Positions 43,995-51,152 of a stretch of DNA of 64,000 nt are shown piece by piece. Within the stretch, counting starts at the first letter, position 1; every line of letters begins with the position of its first letter. The position numbers and the translations under genes are program-made. Below the pieces are notes generated by a model, which saw only the letters and a program-made list of their open reading frames with translations, searched no databases and was not told the origin of the DNA. Source of the stretch: Gemmataceae bacterium (GTDB lineage Bacteria; Planctomycetota; Planctomycetia; Gemmatales; Gemmataceae); assembly GCA_019694755.1 (NCBI GenBank), contig JAIBBI010000002.1:42763-106762 (forward strand). The letters are read 5' to 3'.

Positions 43995-44561
43995 TCAAGT
44001 TAGAAAGGATAAATCAAGGAAAGGGCGGGCATTATTCTCAACGACGTTGGCCGTCACCATTTTGAAGGACAGGGCGACGCCAAAATAACGCCTTGGCCCG
44101 AGTTTGATACCAAATTGTTTGGCAGCACGTTCGAGGGTCGGATCGTAGACCATTCCGTCCACAACAATCCACCCGTGATGTGCCAGGGTATCGACCTTTC
44201 CCTGGGTCAAATCGGTGGCGACGACCCCTTCGTAGTAGGTGGCATCTCGACCCACCAGGGCAACTGCTCCTTGGCAGTTGCAAAAACACTCCTTGGCTTT
44301 GGCTCGATGTTTGGCGAAATGTTTGACCAGTCTTGGACAATCGGCAATCAAGCCAAAGTTGACGAACTCCTTTCCGTTAAGGAGCTTGGTCAAGCCATCG
44401 ATTGAATATGTTGCTAGCTTGCCGAACTCGGGGTGCTTCTTTGCCACCTCGGCTTGACTCTTGTTCAATGCCTTGAGCGAGTCAATGGTCTTTTGGATTC
44501 GCTTCCGAAAGTCGATGGCGTCAGCCTCGGTGGCCTTAGTCGTGGTCGTTTTTTTGGCCAT
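43995..44561 (-). CDS. Hypothetical Cys/His/Asp protein, paralogue B
   Basis: 188 residues. The N-terminal 80 residues are a lysine- and threonine-rich helical region different from paralogue A. The C-terminal core matches it: 'LVKHFAKHRAKAKECFCNCQ', 'YYEGVATDL', 'AHHGWIVVDGMVYDPTLERA', 'RRYFGVALS'. The Cys-His-Asp set is preserved. The start at 44559-44561 (MAKKTTTTKATEAD) is chosen over one ten codons earlier. Tandem duplication with divergence of the N-terminus is evident. Confidence 0.7.
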   Translation of the reverse strand: MAKKTTTTKATEADAIDFRKRIQKTIDSLKALNKSQAEVAKKHPEFGKLATYSIDGLTKLLNGKEFVNFGLIADCPRLVKHFAKHRAKAKECFCNCQGAVALVGRDATYYEGVVATDLTQGKVDTLAHHGWIVVDGMVYDPTLERAAKQFGIKLGPRRYFGVALSFKMVTANVVENNARPFLDLSFLT

Positions 44562-44630
44562 GATGTGGCGCTCATTTGAAACCTCGGTCATCGGAAATCA
44601 TAGATGGACGCAATGGTCAAAAGAAGTGGA

Positions 44631-45011
44631 TCATCGACTTCGAGCCAGCGACTCACCAAGCCGAGCCAGCAACGGGTTCAACATGACCAGCGCATCTCGG
44701 TCGGCCGACTGAAGCACTGCATCGAACAACTTCTTGGCTCGATCTCGAAGAACCGCCATCGAGTCAGTTGGGGCTGAGGTCGGCAACAGATCCGTGGGCG
44801 TGGTGCCAAGCGCCTTTGCCAGTCGGTCGAGCAGATCGATACCCGGCGCTGCCCCAGCCGACTCCAGGCGGCCGACGTAAGAGGCCGTGATGTTAGCGTG
44901 CCGTGCAAGCTCTGCTTGAGTCATGCCACGACTGTGGCGTAGTTCACGAAGTCGAGCGGCGAATAGCCTCACGATCTCCGAATGATCGATTCGTGGTTTG
45001 CGAGACGCCAT
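44631..45011 (-). CDS. XRE-family helix-turn-helix regulator
   Basis: 126 residues. The HTH (about 14-70) reads 'FAARLRELRHSRGMTQAELA' then 'RHANITASYVGRLESAGAAP', the classic Cro/C1 fold. The C-terminal helical half is not recognised. It is probably a repressor of island genes. The start at 45009-45011 (MASRKPRIDHSEIV) is chosen. It is divergent from the coiled-coil membrane protein at 45133, so it may control that promoter. Confidence 0.85.
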   Translation of the reverse strand: MASRKPRIDHSEIVRLFAARLRELRHSRGMTQAELARHANITASYVGRLESAGAAPGIDLLDRLAKALGTTPTDLLPTSAPTDSMAVLRDRAKKLFDAVLQSADRDALVMLNPLLARLGESLARSR

Positions 45012-45132
45012 ACGCACCCCCAGGTTGGGTCGTCCAAACTGGCTGGCCCCGCACACGTCCGATAAGATGTACCGCTAGCTACTTTTGTGCTAGCCTTGGT
45101 TCGAACGGTACCTTTGCAAATGCTGATGGGGA

Positions 45133-45975
45133 ATGGCGATGCCAAGAATCCACCAAGACATGATGTACAACGAGGCGGCCTTTGGAGCCTTTGCGCATAA
45201 CGGCGACCGAGAGAAGTTCCTTCAAACAAGTTTTCTGAGGGACATAGTTGTATCCCTAGACTCGATCAACGGCGCAATGGCCAATGTTCGGCAAAACACT
45301 GCCGATGCAATGGCGATTCAGCATGAGATGCTGCAACGTGAGCAAGTTCAAGGATATATCGAAGAACTTGTGTTCCAAACTGAAAAGCTAGTTGCCTCGT
45401 GTTCGGCCGCTGATTCAGATATTCCGCCCTCGTCCAAGTTTTTTCTCCTTTCCGAAGTGCTTCAACGCATCGACAGTGAAGGGATCGGGACGCCGATCAT
45501 TCGTGGACGTGACAACAAGGCGGCATTTGAAAGGGTGGTTGGCGAGGCCCATCGGCTTCGGAAAGAGCTTGAGAGTCACCCCGAAGTGGTCGAGGCACTT
45601 GCTTGGGCGAGAAAACAAGAAGTTCAAAGGGAGGCCAAACAAAACGAACTGGAACGGCGGATTAGCTTACACCGAGGCGAGGTTGAAGCACTGCAATTGC
45701 GGAAAAACCCGATGGCTTTTCAAGAGGCGGCATCCGCCTATTTCGTCTGGCAGAAGAACCGAATTCCACAGTCGTTGCACATTCCGATAATGGTCGCCTT
45801 CGGGATCGGCTGCCTCATGATCTTGCCAATCCCGATCTTCGTTATCGCAATCTTGGTTGACGTTCACAAATATCGAGAGAAAGAGAACCAAGCTCCCAAC
45901 GCAAGGCTCGATGAAGAGATCTCGGCCATCTGTGGCCAGATTGCCAAACTGCAAGGCGAACTAAATGCTATCTAA
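45133..45975 (+). CDS. Coiled-coil protein with C-terminal membrane hairpin
   Basis: 280 residues. Residues about 140-200 form a charged coiled coil. Residues 213-240 are strongly hydrophobic ('IPIMVAFGIGCLMILPIPIF') and form one or two membrane passes. A second short coiled coil closes the protein. No known domain is recognised. The layout resembles membrane-tethered effectors or phage-related envelope proteins, but no function is proposed. The ATG at 45133 follows GGGGA, six bases before it. It is divergent from the XRE regulator. Confidence 0.6.
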   Translation: MAMPRIHQDMMYNEAAFGAFAHNGDREKFLQTSFLRDIVVSLDSINGAMANVRQNTADAMAIQHEMLQREQVQGYIEELVFQTEKLVASCSAADSDIPPSSKFFLLSEVLQRIDSEGIGTPIIRGRDNKAAFERVVGEAHRLRKELESHPEVVEALAWARKQEVQREAKQNELERRISLHRGEVEALQLRKNPMAFQEAASAYFVWQKNRIPQSLHIPIMVAFGIGCLMILPIPIFVIAILVDVHKYREKENQAPNARLDEEISAICGQIAKLQGELNAI

Positions 45976-45977
45976 CT

Positions 45978-46133
45978 TCAACTTGATGCGGACAGCGTTT
46001 TTTTGGTGGCGGTTGTATTAGCGAAGCTCGGATCGTGATGGCGCTTCAGCCCCTGGTACCACAGTTTTCGAGATCGAAGAAACAAAAAGTGCAACCCGGT
46101 AGCGAGGAACAAAGGCCACCCGGCAGCCCACAT
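45978..46133 (-). CDS. Small predicted membrane protein
   Basis: 51 residues beginning MWAAGWPLFLATGLHFLFLR, one hydrophobic segment followed by a basic tail. It was found because it is the only start codon at the expected distance (54 nt) after the last copy of the array motif (46188-46203). The open frame continues upstream without an ATG, so a non-ATG start is possible. It overlaps nothing but ends 2 bp from the stop of the convergent gene. Confidence 0.45.
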   Translation of the reverse strand: MWAAGWPLFLATGLHFLFLRSRKLWYQGLKRHHDPSFANTTATKKTLSASS

Positions 46134-46187
46134 TTCCAGGAAACCCAGATCGAGTTTCTTGATTTCATTTTCTGCAACACGGTTTAG

Positions 46188-46203
46188 TTGCGAGTGTCAG
46201 TTG
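46188..46203 (-). repeat. Array motif, copy 1
   Basis: TTGCGAGTGTCAGTTG (plus strand). It lies 28 nt after the stop of the gene at 46232 and 54 nt before the small membrane ORF at 46133. Confidence 0.85.
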
Positions 46204-46231
46204 GCGACCGGAGATAAGCGGGCTCGATGCC

Positions 46232-46474
46232 TCAGTCGGAATTGCCGATGGCATCCAACGCCGTTTGAATCCCTTCTTTGTAAGCGTCAGCGGTGATGTC
46301 GATACCGGCGCAGGTGTGGGCCAAGATCAGGCTTTCGAGTCCGTCGATGGCAGCACAGCCGATGCACGCCTCGGGCGGTTCTTCGCAACCGTCCTTGAGA
46401 TTACTGAGGATGGCTCCGCCGTGGGAAGCGGTTTCAACCTCTATCCAGTTGCGACCAAATTCAAGACGAGTCAC
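46232..46474 (-). CDS. Hypothetical island protein (80 aa)
   Basis: 80 residues starting VTRLEFGRNWIEVETASHGG from a GTG at 46472-46474, which directly follows the TAG of the upstream gene with GGGAG nine bases ahead. That arrangement favours this start over a GTG seven codons earlier. It contains three Cys ('GCEEPPEACIGCAAIDGLES') and no membrane segment. It is probably translated by coupling with the gene at 46476. No family is recognised. Confidence 0.6.
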   Translation of the reverse strand: MTRLEFGRNWIEVETASHGGAILSNLKDGCEEPPEACIGCAAIDGLESLILAHTCAGIDITADAYKEGIQTALDAIGNSD

Positions 46475-46475
46475 G

Positions 46476-46697
46476 CTATTCACTCCCTGGCACACTTCCG
46501 TTCTCGATCAAGTCAATCGCATCTTGATCCAGTTCTTCATCGCCAGCCGGTTCAATCTGCACATCGAAACGAGTGAACTCGGTTTCTTCCCCGAACTCAT
46601 TGACTAGCCGATTAAGTTCGCCATAGTCCGTGAACTCGAAAACTCTGCTGCGGTTCTCGTCACCGTGCATGTCGCTGATCGTTACCTTTGCACGCAT
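46476..46697 (-). CDS. Hypothetical island protein (73 aa)
   Basis: 73 residues, acidic: 'MRAKVTISDMHGDENRSRVF' then 'EFTDYGELNRLVNEFGEETE'. It is probably one small alpha/beta domain. The ATG at 46695-46697 follows GGAGAATAACA, a good ribosome site, and lies 28 nt downstream of array motif copy 2. It is the first gene of a two-gene unit with 46232-46474. Function is unknown. Confidence 0.65.
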   Translation of the reverse strand: MRAKVTISDMHGDENRSRVFEFTDYGELNRLVNEFGEETEFTRFDVQIEPAGDEELDQDAIDLIENGSVPGSE

Positions 46698-46725
46698 TGT
46701 TATTCTCCAGGATTGGGCAATGTGG

Positions 46726-46741
46726 TTGCGAGTGTCAGTTG
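46726..46741 (-). repeat. Array motif, copy 2
   Basis: TTGCGAGTGTCAGTTG, identical to copy 1. It lies 28 nt before the start at 46697 and 32 nt after the stop of 46774. Confidence 0.85.
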
Positions 46742-46773
46742 GCGAGGGTCCAGGAGCGGCTTGCAGCAGCCAC

Positions 46774-47037
46774 CTACTCGATTTCTTCAAAGCCTCGAAT
46801 CGACGGGATCACGTCGTCGCCAACCACCACGTCCAACCGGCGCAAGGCTTTGGCTAGGTCTCGTTCTTCATCGACGGGCAGGCCAAAGTCGTCGGCGACT
46901 TCGATGTATTCGAGGCTGCCGTCTACCACCTCGGCTTCGCCGTCGAACAGTCTCTTGATGGCATGAGCGGGGCTCTTGGCCTTTACACGATACTTCATTG
47001 TGTGAAGCTCGTATTGCTCGATCTCGTACACCGGCAT
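46774..47037 (-). CDS. Hypothetical island protein (87 aa)
   Basis: 87 residues: 'MPVYEIEQYELHTMKYRVKA' and 'AIKRLFDGEAEVVDGSLEYI'. It reads like a small beta-alpha-beta domain of the kind that adds an alpha-helical DNA- or ligand-facing strand, but no family is recognised. It begins 3 bp after the stop of the gene at 47041, so it is its operon partner. There is no signal peptide or membrane segment. Confidence 0.65.
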   Translation of the reverse strand: MPVYEIEQYELHTMKYRVKAKSPAHAIKRLFDGEAEVVDGSLEYIEVADDFGLPVDEERDLAKALRRLDVVVGDDVIPSIRGFEEIE

Positions 47038-47040
47038 GAC

Positions 47041-47220
47041 TCATTCTCCGTGGTTCCAGATTGATTCGCAGAATTGATCGCCGTTGTCGTCCGTCTTCAA
47101 GTCATCTGAGTCGGTGCCGTCCACGTCGTAATCGGCTAAGATGACCGCAACGCCTTTCGGCACCTCGACATGCTGGACGACACCGCCTTCGACCGTCACT
47201 CGCACGGTAAGCAATTTCAT
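47041..47220 (-). CDS. Hypothetical island protein (59 aa)
   Basis: 59 residues: 'MKLLTVRVTVEGGVVQHVEV' and an acidic C-terminus. The start at 47218-47220 is chosen because it lies 38 nt after array motif copy 3. First gene of a pair with 46774-47037. No family is recognised. Confidence 0.6.
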   Translation of the reverse strand: MKLLTVRVTVEGGVVQHVEVPKGVAVILADYDVDGTDSDDLKTDDNGDQFCESIWNHGE

Positions 47221-47258
47221 TGTTGGCCCTCGATTTGTGATTCCCGTCACTGACCTTG

Positions 47259-47274
47259 TTGCGAGTGTCGGCTA
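47259..47274 (-). repeat. Array motif, copy 3
   Basis: TTGCGAGTGTCGGCTA. Its last three bases are the TAG stop of the gene at 47272 read on the minus strand. Confidence 0.85.
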
Positions 47275-47547
47275 GATTGGCTGCCAATTCGACTCTCTCG
47301 CCCCGTTGAGCGGGATTATGTGGGTTGGGTCTTCGCTGTTGATGTCAGCCCAGATGATGGCACGCAGTTCGCCACGGTAGAGTTCGAGGAACACCGGTGT
47401 ACCGTAGCCTTCGACACTGCCGCCGTCGCCATAGCCCTCGGCAAATACCGCCACGCCGTTTGGCGAGATGGAGATGCGAATCGGCAACTTCGTTGAGTAG
47501 TCGGAATCGGCGTCGTTCAAGACCCTCGAATGAGTCGGCTCAGTCAT
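47272..47547 (-). CDS. Hypothetical island protein, paralogue of 47908-48192
   Basis: 91 residues. The body 'ISISPNGVAVFAEGYGDGGS' and 'GTPVFLELYRGELRAIIWAD' continues to 'INSEDPTHIIPLNGARESNW'. It matches the protein at 47908 across its length (shared GYGD, GxPV, GEL, W-x-DIN, H-x-I-x-L-x-GAR). The start at 47545-47547 (MTEPTHSRVLND) is chosen. It is a single-domain beta protein with no assigned function, and two copies in one array suggest duplication within the array. Confidence 0.65.
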   Translation of the reverse strand: MTEPTHSRVLNDADSDYSTKLPIRISISPNGVAVFAEGYGDGGSVEGYGTPVFLELYRGELRAIIWADINSEDPTHIIPLNGARESNWQPI

Positions 47548-47607
47548 TGACAGTTTCCTCGTGTTGTAACGGTGATACTGTGTGGCTCGTGCCATTGGCG
47601 GCGACGG

Positions 47608-47853
47608 TCAATTAGCCTGGAAGTTGAAGTAGAAGCGTGGCTGGTGCTGAAACTCAAGCGACCCCTTCACGTTGTCGGCTTTCCGTCGCACCACAACCAG
47701 CGGGGCCATGAAGCCAATCACTGTGAAATCCTGGGCGAGTTCGCTCGTGTCCCAGACTTGGCCATATTGAGCTTCGAGGGCCGGACGCTCACCCGCTTCG
47801 GTGTTGATCTCGGCGAGCCGTTGGCGGCGTGCGGCTTCGGTGGAGTCAGTCAT
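47608..47853 (-). CDS. Hypothetical island protein (81 aa)
   Basis: 81 residues: 'MTDSTEAARRQRLAEINTEA' and 'ERPALEAQYGQVWDTSELAQ' followed by 'DFTVIGFMAPLVVVRRKADN'. This resembles a widespread family of small proteins in planctomycete mobile DNA, of unknown function. The start at 47851-47853 lies 41 nt after array motif copy 4. Confidence 0.62.
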   Translation of the reverse strand: MTDSTEAARRQRLAEINTEAGERPALEAQYGQVWDTSELAQDFTVIGFMAPLVVVRRKADNVKGSLEFQHQPRFYFNFQAN

Positions 47854-47894
47854 TGCCGTTGGTCTCTTGGATGAACTCGGATTGCCCACGACGA

Positions 47895-47910
47895 TTGCGA
47901 GTGTCCGTTA
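47895..47910 (-). repeat. Array motif, copy 4
   Basis: TTGCGAGTGTCCGTTA. The final TTA is the TAA stop of the gene at 47908. It lies 41 nt before the start at 47853. Confidence 0.9.
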
Positions 47911-48192
47911 CTTCGGATGACGGTTTGACAGGCGGGCACCCTTCAAACAGATGACATGCGATGGCCTTGCGTTGTTGATGTCATCCCAGACTTTGACGAA
48001 TAGCTCGCCATTTCGTTGTTCGATGACGACGGGCACGCCGTAAGGGTCGTCCCCTTTGGCGTCCCCATAGCCAGCGGCGAAGACCAACACGTTGAGCGCA
48101 CACGCCGTCACCCGGATGGCTTGCTCCGAAACATGCACGGCGTCGAGATCGACGAGCGTGGCCTCGGCGGCCTGGAAGCAAGGCAAGCTCAT
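47908..48192 (-). CDS. Hypothetical island protein, paralogue of 47272-47547
   Basis: 94 residues: 'VLVFAAGYGDAKGDDPYGVP', 'VIEQRNGELFVKVWDDINNA', 'HVICLKGARLSNRH'. It aligns over its full length with the protein at 47272. This is the only gene of the array that does not start after a recognisable motif copy; it begins 54 nt after the stop of the gene at 48247, so it is probably co-transcribed with it. Confidence 0.65.
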   Translation of the reverse strand: MSLPCFQAAEATLVDLDAVHVSEQAIRVTACALNVLVFAAGYGDAKGDDPYGVPVVIEQRNGELFVKVWDDINNARPSHVICLKGARLSNRHPK

Positions 48193-48246
48193 GGCGGTTT
48201 TCCTGAGTTGAGAAGGGAATCGTTGAATCGATGCTGACCCGACGAA

Positions 48247-48576
48247 TCACTCGGTCCCAGCGTATTCTGACTGGCTCTCCCAATGCCGGACCCGCTTAGC
48301 AAACTCAGACAGATCGTTGGGATCGCTGCCGTCGAAGATTTCAGCGTTGGTGTACATGGAGGCTCCGGGGCTGTTGTCGTTGCCCCAGCTACCGAAGTAG
48401 ATCACCCGGTCGCCATTGAGCAGCGGTACTTCCGGGACGAAGAACCACTCGCCGAAGCCGCTGAAGGCGTCTTCGCCAACATTGACCTCGGCGATTTGGT
48501 CGGCGAAGTCGCCGTAGTCGGCGAGTCCGAGTCGGCTCCATTCGGCGTGATTGAAGGCGTTGACGGTGAAGGCCAT
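48247..48576 (-). CDS. Hypothetical island protein (109 aa)
   Basis: 109 residues: 'MAFTVNAFNHAEWSRLGLAD' and 'VGEDAFSGFGEWFFVPEVPL' with 'DRVIYFGSWGNDNSPGASMY'. Aromatic-rich, acidic, cytoplasmic. No family is recognised. The start at 48574-48576 lies 41 nt after array motif copy 5 and is preceded by GGAG. Confidence 0.65.
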   Translation of the reverse strand: MAFTVNAFNHAEWSRLGLADYGDFADQIAEVNVGEDAFSGFGEWFFVPEVPLLNGDRVIYFGSWGNDNSPGASMYTNAEIFDGSDPNDLSEFAKRVRHWESQSEYAGTE

Positions 48577-48617
48577 TCTCGACTCCTGCAAGACAGCGGT
48601 TGGTGTTCCTACCGTCG

Positions 48618-48633
48618 TTGCAGGTGTCAGTTA
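48618..48633 (-). repeat. Array motif, copy 5
   Basis: TTGCAGGTGTCAGTTA, one inner change from consensus. It lies 9 nt after the TAG stop of 48643 and 41 nt before the start at 48576. Confidence 0.85.
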
Positions 48634-48642
48634 GAAGTGGAT

Positions 48643-48951
48643 CTAATACTCGTCTGGGAGCAGGATGCAAGTTGAAGCCCGTTGCCCGTCCTCCCCCACC
48701 GCCTCAGTTATCACCCAGACCTTTTCGGAGGTCTTGAGGAGGTAAGCCGAGAACAACCTGGAGCCATCATCTGGCTGAAGAGCGGCGTCATTCAGGGCGG
48801 CATCCTCGGCATCGAGGTCGCCCCAGTCGCCTTTGATGTGTCGGTCAAGCAATTCCTGCGGCGTCTGCCGGGCATTTTCCAGTGACTCCAGCGCACCTGG
48901 AGTTGCGACGACCTGGCCCAATTTGAACTTCGGACGTAGCGTGTCCACCAT
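48643..48951 (-). CDS. Mobile-element-associated small protein (TPGALE...DWGDL...LLPDEY family)
   Basis: 102 residues. 'LGQVVATPGALESLENARQT', 'DRHIKGDWGDLDAEDAALND', 'VWVITEAVGEDG' and the closing 'TCILLPDEY' match, from memory, a small family that is common on integrative and conjugative elements and plasmids. Its function is not established. It is the best-recognised member of this array and supports the mobile nature of the island. The start at 48949-48951 lies 42 nt after motif copy 6. Confidence 0.8.
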   Translation of the reverse strand: MVDTLRPKFKLGQVVATPGALESLENARQTPQELLDRHIKGDWGDLDAEDAALNDAALQPDDGSRLFSAYLLKTSEKVWVITEAVGEDGQRASTCILLPDEY

Positions 48952-48993
48952 CGTGTCGTCCCTCTCTGCTTGAGTTATTCGGTCATGGCGTTG

Positions 48994-49009
48994 TTGCCAG
49001 TGTCAGTTA
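48994..49009 (-). repeat. Array motif, copy 6
   Basis: TTGCCAGTGTCAGTTA. The final TTA is the TAA stop of the gene at 49007. It lies 42 nt before the start at 48951. Confidence 0.88.
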
Positions 49010-49564
49010 CGTGGACTCAACCAACTCAACCAAGGCGGGCCACACTTGGCTTTGCTCGCCGTCGTCGGCGATTGTTTTCCGGGCATCCGCAAGAACTTTG
49101 AGGACGTTTCGACGGTCGGCGATGGCATCGTAACTGAGCCAAACGGCGGTGCCATCGGCCCCAGAGCATTGCAGATCGAACATCATGCAGTCGTTGTCGA
49201 GGCGGACGTACCAAGTCAGAATGGTCTCTTCTTCACCGGGATTCTCCTCACTGTTCCCAATGACGAGCGACTGCCAGTCACCGTCGATGCTGCCGTCGCC
49301 GGGCTTGTACTGACTCTTCCACAACGTCACGATCACCGTCTCGACCAAGTTGAGGAAGTAATCTCGCAGTTCCTGAACGTCGTCACAGGTGACTGGCCGG
49401 GCCATGTTGCAATCAGCGTTCGGATCATCGGCGTCGTGGCTGAGCCAGCAAGTCAGCAGACCGTAGGCGACCCAGGAGCGAAAGGCGTCGTAGATGACGT
49501 AATCTGGAGTTGCCTGATTCGGGGCGCACCAAAACGACATCGGGTTGAACACTTGCTCTCGCAT
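49007..49564 (-). CDS. Hypothetical island protein (185 aa)
   Basis: 185 residues, acidic, no signal: 'MREQVFNPMSFWCAPNQATP', 'YFLNLVETVIVTLWKSQYKP' and 'LDNDCMMFDLQCSGADGTAV'. There are several Cys but no clear metal motif. No family is recognised. The start at 49562-49564 lies 52 nt after motif copy 7. Confidence 0.6.
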   Translation of the reverse strand: MREQVFNPMSFWCAPNQATPDYVIYDAFRSWVAYGLLTCWLSHDADDPNADCNMARPVTCDDVQELRDYFLNLVETVIVTLWKSQYKPGDGSIDGDWQSLVIGNSEENPGEEETILTWYVRLDNDCMMFDLQCSGADGTAVWLSYDAIADRRNVLKVLADARKTIADDGEQSQVWPALVELVEST

Positions 49565-49616
49565 GTTCGGTTCTCTCGATCTGAGAGGGAAATGCTTGCC
49601 ATCTCTACTGAGTCGA

Positions 49617-49632
49617 TTGCGAGTGTCGGTTA
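49617..49632 (-). repeat. Array motif, copy 7
   Basis: TTGCGAGTGTCGGTTA. It lies 52 nt before the start at 49564 and is followed (on the plus strand) by a 28-bp perfect palindrome. Confidence 0.9.
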
Positions 49633-49636
49633 AGTG

Positions 49637-49664
49637 TGGCCCGGCCCGATATCGGGCCGGGCCA
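49637..49664. terminator. 28-bp perfect palindrome
   Basis: TGGCCCGGCCCGAT joined directly to ATCGGGCCGGGCCA, with no loop bases. It lies 8 nt after the stop of the gene at 49673 (minus strand) and before motif copy 7. It can form a very stable GC hairpin, so a terminator without a U-run or a processing site is likely. Confidence 0.6.
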
Positions 49665-49672
49665 TAAGCCAG

Positions 49673-50095
49673 TTAGGCGTAGACTGCGAGCATGGCATCC
49701 CGGACTCGATCCCAATCACGATCATCGAAATGTTCTTTCTCGACTTCCGGCAGCGGCGTGACATAAGCACTCAGAATGGCATCGGATTCGTCGCTGGTGA
49801 ACGAGATCGCTGGAGACCAGCCGTAACCGAAGCCCGGAGCACCGATGCTTCCCATCGTCTGAACATCCTCGGCGAATAGGCCGCATTTCTGAGTGAATTC
49901 GTCGAATTGCTCACGGCTCAACACGGCGCACCACTTCCTATGGCTGCCGTTCTCCCACCGGCCTTCGAGATATCCGTACTCGTATTGGCCGTCGTCTTCC
50001 GTCTCGTCCCAGAGTTCTTCGACTTGCGGCGGGGCGAAGTCGAGAACGTCCACATCTTCCGGCGTGTCGGCCGAGTAGATTACGCTGAATTGCAT
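49673..50095 (-). CDS. Hypothetical island protein (140 aa)
   Basis: 140 residues: 'MQFSVIYSADTPEDVDVLDF', 'QYEYGYLEGRWENGSHRKWC' and 'SPAISFTSDESDAILSAYVT', acidic with several Trp and Tyr. No family is recognised. The open frame extends 100 codons further, but those residues are translated from the preceding motif region; the ATG at 50093-50095 is 61 nt after motif copy 8. Confidence 0.6.
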   Translation of the reverse strand: MQFSVIYSADTPEDVDVLDFAPPQVEELWDETEDDGQYEYGYLEGRWENGSHRKWCAVLSREQFDEFTQKCGLFAEDVQTMGSIGAPGFGYGWSPAISFTSDESDAILSAYVTPLPEVEKEHFDDRDWDRVRDAMLAVYA

Positions 50096-50156
50096 TGGCG
50101 GTGTCTCTTGTGTCGGAGGCTCACCGCTCCCACTTTGGAAGCGGCTTACACCGCCG

Positions 50157-50172
50157 TTGCGAGTGTCCGTTA
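50157..50172 (-). repeat. Array motif, copy 8
   Basis: TTGCGAGTGTCCGTTA, identical to copy 4. It lies 17 nt after the TGA stop of 50190 and 61 nt before the start at 50095. Confidence 0.9.
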
Positions 50173-50189
50173 GCTGGCCTGAAATGGCG

Positions 50190-51059
50190 TCAGTCATCGA
50201 GTGCCTTGCCGTCCAAGAAGTCCTGCGGTGAGACAGTCCGAACTCGTGCCGTCCCCGTGCCGACATCGCATGTAGCCACGTTGATGCCATGTGCCGGGAG
50301 TTCGGCCATTTTGCGAGATGCGTCTTGCAACGCTCGTTGCAAGCCTTCGGCGACGGATGGACCGTCTTTAGCAGAGTTGGCCCAAGCGTTTTCATCGACT
50401 TTGGCCAACTCGTCTTGATGGACCCAAACGGAAAATGCGATGTCGAATTGGCCGGTGCTGTCGAGGCAGAAAATGAACCGTTCGATCCCTTGGTCTTCCA
50501 GGGCCTTGCCGATCAACGTCGGATCGGCGTCCTGGCCGTAATGAAACCCGTTTTCGAATCCATCTTCCAGCAAGACGTAACCATTCTCGGCGAGATCGAT
50601 GTCGAGTGTGACGCAACGGCGGCTGTTGCCTTCCAAGGATTGAAGGTAATCGGTCGGATCTTGGGCGATGCAATCGCAGCACGAGATCGAGCCATCGATT
50701 TCCGAATACGATTGCTTCCATCTGTAGCTGGTTGGGGAAGTGCGAACCGCCTTGCCGCAGTCATCGCAAAAGAGCCACTCGTCGGACCATTCGAGTTCGG
50801 CACCGAGTTTTTCGAGCAGTTTGGCGATCCGGCCAGGAGCGTCGTCGGTCGTCTCAAACTTGTGTTCGGCTTCATTCCACTTGCTCACGTCGTTCCAATT
50901 GCCGAAGGCGATCACGCCAGACCTGGGGTCGTCGTATCCGGGCTCGGCGTAACCAGCATGGCAGAACTGAATGCAGTCGATGCGACTTCGGCCTTCACTT
51001 GTCTTGGCGGCGGCGAGACCGGCAGCGATGATGCGGTCTAGTCGTTCTTGCATCGGCAT
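50190..51059 (-). CDS. Hypothetical island protein with a CxxC zinc-like site
   Basis: 289 residues. 'EWLFCDDCGKAVRTSPTSYR' with 'ISCCDCIAQDP' about 25 residues later supplies four cysteines in a treble-clef or ribbon arrangement. The C-terminal half is alpha/beta ('GIERFIFCLDSTGQFDIAFS'). No catalytic motif is recognised. The start at 51057-51059 (MPMQERLDRIIAAGL) is chosen; it is 47 nt after motif copy 9. Confidence 0.65.
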   Translation of the reverse strand: MPMQERLDRIIAAGLAAAKTSEGRSRIDCIQFCHAGYAEPGYDDPRSGVIAFGNWNDVSKWNEAEHKFETTDDAPGRIAKLLEKLGAELEWSDEWLFCDDCGKAVRTSPTSYRWKQSYSEIDGSISCCDCIAQDPTDYLQSLEGNSRRCVTLDIDLAENGYVLLEDGFENGFHYGQDADPTLIGKALEDQGIERFIFCLDSTGQFDIAFSVWVHQDELAKVDENAWANSAKDGPSVAEGLQRALQDASRKMAELPAHGINVATCDVGTGTARVRTVSPQDFLDGKALDD

Positions 51060-51106
51060 GGCTGATTCACTCCCTGATTGAGAGAACTGTTTGATCCACG
51101 CCGATG

Positions 51107-51122
51107 TTGCGAGTGTCGATTA
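51107..51122 (-). repeat. Array motif, copy 9
   Basis: TTGCGAGTGTCGATTA. It lies 30 nt after the TGA stop of 51153 and 47 nt before the start at 51059. Confidence 0.88.
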
Positions 51123-51152
51123 GCAGGGCAAAATGATCAGAGCAGTGCTGCC

